Assembly (NCBI GenBank): GCA_002633005.1
Contig: NMRA01000232.1
Span: forward strand, 422,866-486,865
Origin: Phoronis australis
Lineage: Eukaryota; Phoronida; Phoronidae
Reading direction: 5' to 3'
DNA: 64,000 nt
Every line of letters begins with the position of its first letter. Positions within the stretch are counted from its first letter, which is position 1. Both the position numbers and the translations under genes were made by a program. Shown in pieces: positions 60,571 through 64,000 of this stretch. The notes below the pieces were generated by a model, which did no database searches, was not told where the DNA came from, and worked only from the letters and a program-made list of their open reading frames with translations.

Positions 60571-62023
60571 TTGCCGAGAGGCGTCGCGTTAACCTGTGAG
60601 GAAAGTGAGAAACGACGCAGCGACGTCGGTGGTTCGTCTGCAGAGTTATGCCGCTATTGCGGTGCATTGTTCCCGCTTATCCGAACTATGAAGCTGCGAA
60701 GAAAGCGGGTATATCGTTTTTCGACTTCCTCGAGAGCCCCAAATACTTAGGAAGTGGCTTGCAGTAGTGAAGAATGAAAGGTACGCTGTTCATAGCAAGT
60801 ATGAGGCCGTGAAATATCTCCGTGTCTGTGGCCGGCATTTCGTCGACAGTGATTTCTCTGACGAATTCCGGCTTACCAAAGAACTATCCAATACGTTCCG
60901 TTGTCTGTGCATGGTCACGTCGCCTCTCTAGTATTTCTTGATCAGTGTATTCCGGTTCGAACTGATAGCCTGTGAAACCTAATCCGACCAGTGAAATCTC
61001 CGTCGAATGAGTTCTTGATTACTAGAGTCGGGATTAGCGCCGGGCGAGTTGCCATGTATTCTGCGTTCTGTTTCAAAATGAATTATTCTCATCCTAACCA
61101 ATGCTTGTATAAAACTGAAACAAAGTCTGTCTCACTAGATACAATTTGTAATGCCTTTGCAGTATTCGTGAGTGCAAATGTTGAGAATCCAGCAATGAAT
61201 AAACCACTGCGTTACCGGCATTTCATGCCGGCAATAAAGGTAATTGACCGGGCACCCGGGGCCGTGTGAGCGCATGCTAATTCAGTGTTTGCTGACAGAA
61301 AGCTGTTGCGAAACAATTACTCGATTTTATAAGCTATAGTCACATGTTAGGGGAATCTTTATTTGAAAATACAAATACATTATTCAAATCATTTTTAATG
61401 TACAACCTTTGCCCTGACGGTCTGTGGAAGGGGAACTCGACTTCGCGGCCCCGACAAGTAAGTAGATTTTCAGTTTCGTGGCTAATTCAAGTAAATCATT
61501 ACGTGCACATTATCATGTTCTTTGGCTCACTATTGTAGTCTTTTCGGGACTGGAGGTTTGGTTTCCAACTCAAGCTGGTTTATGTTCGTGCCAGTCCTGA
61601 TCGGATTCCGACCCACTGGCCAGGATAACGAGTCAGTCCGGCCGCGACGGGCCTGATCGGGTTCCGAGCCACTGGCCGGGATAACAAGCAATTGTGTGTT
61701 TAGAACTCAAAAAATCACAAGTCTAAACAGCACAGATCTAGGTTCTCTTTTTTGTATTTCACGGAAGAATACTTCGAATTTATCTCCGAAAAGACCCCAA
61801 ACTCATGCTACGGACCTTGGTAAATTGGCCTGCCGAACTTTGTACTAGGCTACGGTGTGTCCAAATACCAATAAATCCGTAACAGCGAAATAAAACAACA
61901 CGATTTTATAAGAACTTGGTGTATTTTTAAGGGTTTTACAACGAAGTTTGGTGATTTATTGGTGTTAAACTTTGAATTCAAGCGATAAACTGAGACCAGT
62001 AATCCGTGGCATTCTCCTTTAAG
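60480..62023 (+). mobile_element. Inverted-repeat transposon with broken THAP coding sequence, copy 2 (1.54 kb)
   Basis: Left end cttataggagaatgccaccc; right end tggcattctcctttaag. Colinear with 55547-57246 along most of its length, with indels. THAP remnants start with an ATG at 60648 and run to about 60915 with one frame change near 60745. A further stretch (SLDTICNAFAVFVSANVENP, about 61130-61195) is open in this copy and may be part of the lost protein. Both copies have the same orientation, about 5 kb apart. Confidence 0.72.
60648..60915 (+). pseudogene. THAP-domain relic in transposon copy 2
   Basis: Frame 1 (60648 on): MPLLRCIVPAYPNYEAAKKA, then GISFFDFLESPKY. Frame 2 (60749 on): RKWLAVVKNERYAVHSKYEA, then VKYLRVCGRHFVDSDF. 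Visible THAP hallmarks are the first Cys, the F-x-F-L core, the Trp and C-x2-H-F. The second N-terminal Cys is Tyr in this copy. Confidence 0.7.
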
Positions 62024-62187
62024 TTGACTGGCAAGCTAACGAACAAAGCCAGTCTACAGTAAGCCACAAACGGCCGACTCAGTTGTTGTCTTCTTGTGAG
62101 GTTATTGTCAAATTTCCCCGTACAACTCTGAAGTATTATACATGTACTGTACCTTGCTTGGAGTTGCTGCCCTAGGTAAATTACATA

Positions 62188-63147
62188 GGCGGATTTAAGG
62201 GGGGCCCAGGGGGCCCGGCCCCCCTCCTTGGCTGCCGCAAAAAATAAAACACCAAGGGCGTAGGGAAATGTTGAGTTTATCAATTAACCCGGGTAATTAA
62301 AATTATACGGATGAAACAAGATTTAAATGTGTGTATTTTTAGTGTTTGGGGGGGGGGCTCAGATCCAATTTCAAGTGTCAAATTCCGAACACGGCGCAAT
62401 CGTAACGGAACTATATTGCTAAATATAGGCTCTCCCGTGATATCCCAGGCGACCAGCAGTGGCGCTGCGCACTACGACTCCGTTTCCGTCGTCTGCTCCA
62501 CTGTGCAATGAAGAAAATTTACTTCAAAACGGAACCTGAGTGACGATGAAAAAACAGAAGCTACTGGTAAGATGTGAATTTTAATCGAAGCCTTAGTGAA
62601 TCACTCAGAAACTCATAATTCTCTCTTTGTCAAACGTTAACTTAATACGATTTCCAAAGCAATCCCGTCATAATTGCCAACACGAAAAACGGATTTGGTC
62701 TTTTGGGTATTTGAAGACAATTTTAAATACAACAAATTTGTTACGAACCGAGTGCACAAAATATAAAACGTGTAATAAGCATTACAAAAAGAAATAGGTT
62801 TCGCGCGCAAATGCTGTGGACCATAAACAAGTAGGTCTCTTCAAGCATCAGATTAGGAGTTAAATCGTTGTGGTGCAGTGGTAAAGCACGCGCGCTCTAT
62901 CCGCCAGGTCGTGACTTCGAGTATGTGGTATGTGCAGTTTTTCCTGTTTGACACATTCTCCATTTTTGCCTTTTTTCTTGGATAATACTTCAGGAATCAA
63001 GGAAAATGCTTGATTTTTAGAGGAAAAAACAGAAAAATTTCCTCCCGACCTCCCCCCATTCGGTGCTATGCGCATCTACAATCGTGGTTTGCGCAAATGC
63101 TTACAGAAAAAATGTTGCCCCCCCTTGTGATATCCTCTAGATCCGCC
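62188..63147 (+). mobile_element. Intact 960-bp GGCGGAT-ended element with internal tRNA-like module
   Basis: Begins ggcggatttaaggggggccc and ends agatccgcc, short inverted ends. It has G-rich and C-rich subterminal runs, a middle part with a short broken ORF, and a tRNA-like segment with box A TGGTGCAGTGG at 62871-62881 and a degraded box B near 62914. It provides the uninterrupted version of the element at 28,036-32,480. Confidence 0.75.
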
Positions 63148-64000
63148 ACTGTATTAAACCTACATTTCGCCCTGTTTGACTGGCTTGAAAAACGAATATC
63201 GAATTAGGCCTTTTACCCTCATAAAATCACAATATTCTTTAAGATGACAACTGCTATTTCGGCGTTACCAACAGGGCGACTGTCAAAACCACCAGCGATC
63301 CAAAAACGACTTCAGACTGTATTGGGGTTGTCCATCTCTAAAACTGCGAATTTGACAATGGTGCATGTACGCAGATTGCTTGTGACTTGAGTGGTCAAAT
63401 GGAAAGAATCATGTCACGATGCCGAATATTTGATACCGTTTATAAGAGCAAGAGGCCAAATTCGATTTTCGTTTTTTGCCCCGCTAAACAGGGTGAATTA
63501 TAGTTTTAAGTGAGTCAACAGTTTGAGACATCAGTTAACATGAGTCGATCCATTTCATGATAAAAAGTAAACTACGAGCGCAAACATGCGCATTACCCTC
63601 TGGACATTACAATGACCAAATGCAACGGTTTGGTTTGCCAAATTGCGTTCCACGAGGTTTTGACCTGGAGCTCTGTGTTTGTAAGTACTGATTCACAGAC
63701 AGGTAATGTGCCTATGACCGCGTATGCTAGAGACTGCTCTGATTATTGACTCTTGAACACGCGTATTGCTTCAGAAAGATCTACTCATTCGGATTTCGAT
63801 GGCAGTGTCGATTAATTACATTGGTCAGTGCTGCTATACGCTAGTGTCTGCCATCTGTAGGAGTTTGAAGTTCATGATGTCGCTGCTTTACTTATCTTGT
63901 TACAGTCGGTCGCGTTTTTCCATTACTCTGCTGGCTTATCATGTAGTCATTTACAAATCTATTCTCTTTGTCTCAAGAGGATGATTAGTTACAACGAAGG
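63148..64000. other. Right end of the window
   Basis: I see no supported gene or repeat in this stretch; short ORFs only. Confidence 0.4.

Noticed and set aside
1-64000. CRISPR arrays, operons, prokaryotic promoters or phage elements
   Set aside because: The window is clearly eukaryotic with spliced genes; no spaced identical direct repeats of CRISPR type were seen.

Overview
The window looks like animal (metazoan) nuclear DNA, probably from an invertebrate. It is AT-rich, genes are split into short exons with GT-AG junctions and kilobase introns, and both recognisable gene families are animal Golgi/secretory-pathway families. Several classes of eukaryotic transposon fill the rest. I could not fix the species. 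All exon models were read by eye from splice sites and reading phase, and no alignment was run.

Region 1 (1 to about 25,000, + strand) holds the 3' part of a gene for a secretory-pathway protein resembling GOLIM4/GPP130 or the related GOLM family. Eleven coding exons (1259-21866) join without a frame break into about 521 residues: a coiled coil, a Gln-rich block with ten tandem 7-residue repeats, then a long Asn/Gln-rich acidic tail. The 5' exons, expected to carry the membrane anchor, lie upstream of the window. The introns contain a non-LTR element tail (10.07-10.20 kb), a ~425-bp tandem repeat with many AGGTCA-like half-sites (10.37-11.40 kb), a palindromic MITE (9.36-9.60 kb) and a degenerate ~400-bp tandem array (16.4-19.9 kb).

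Region 2 (about 25-36 kb) separates two convergent genes and is mostly nested repeats. A GGCGGAT-ended element carrying a tRNA-like pol III promoter is interrupted by a 3.37-kb inverted-repeat transposon, which itself contains a 244-bp MITE. The intact counterpart of the outer element at 62.19-63.15 kb shows the empty site. A 793-bp direct duplication flanks a 344-N gap and is probably an assembly artefact.

Region 3 (36,013-42,201, - strand) is a synaptotagmin-12 orthologue, apparently complete in coding sequence: nine coding exons, 464 residues, one transmembrane segment, C2A and C2B domains with most calcium-binding aspartates lost, and a terminal WHSL motif. A separate THAP-type zinc-finger exon with its own TATA-like box lies in one of its introns on the same strand.

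Region 4 (42.2-64 kb) has no gene I can support. It holds a decayed LINE ORF1, a non-LTR 3' tail, and two copies of a transposon family with GAATGCCACCC inverted ends and broken THAP-domain coding sequence (55,547-57,246 and 60,480-62,023). A ~600-bp doubled segment is split by a single N, and the intact GGCGGAT element follows. The recurring theme of the window is THAP domains: one splice-competent host-like exon and two broken copies inside inverted-repeat elements, as expected for P-element-like transposons and their domesticated relatives.
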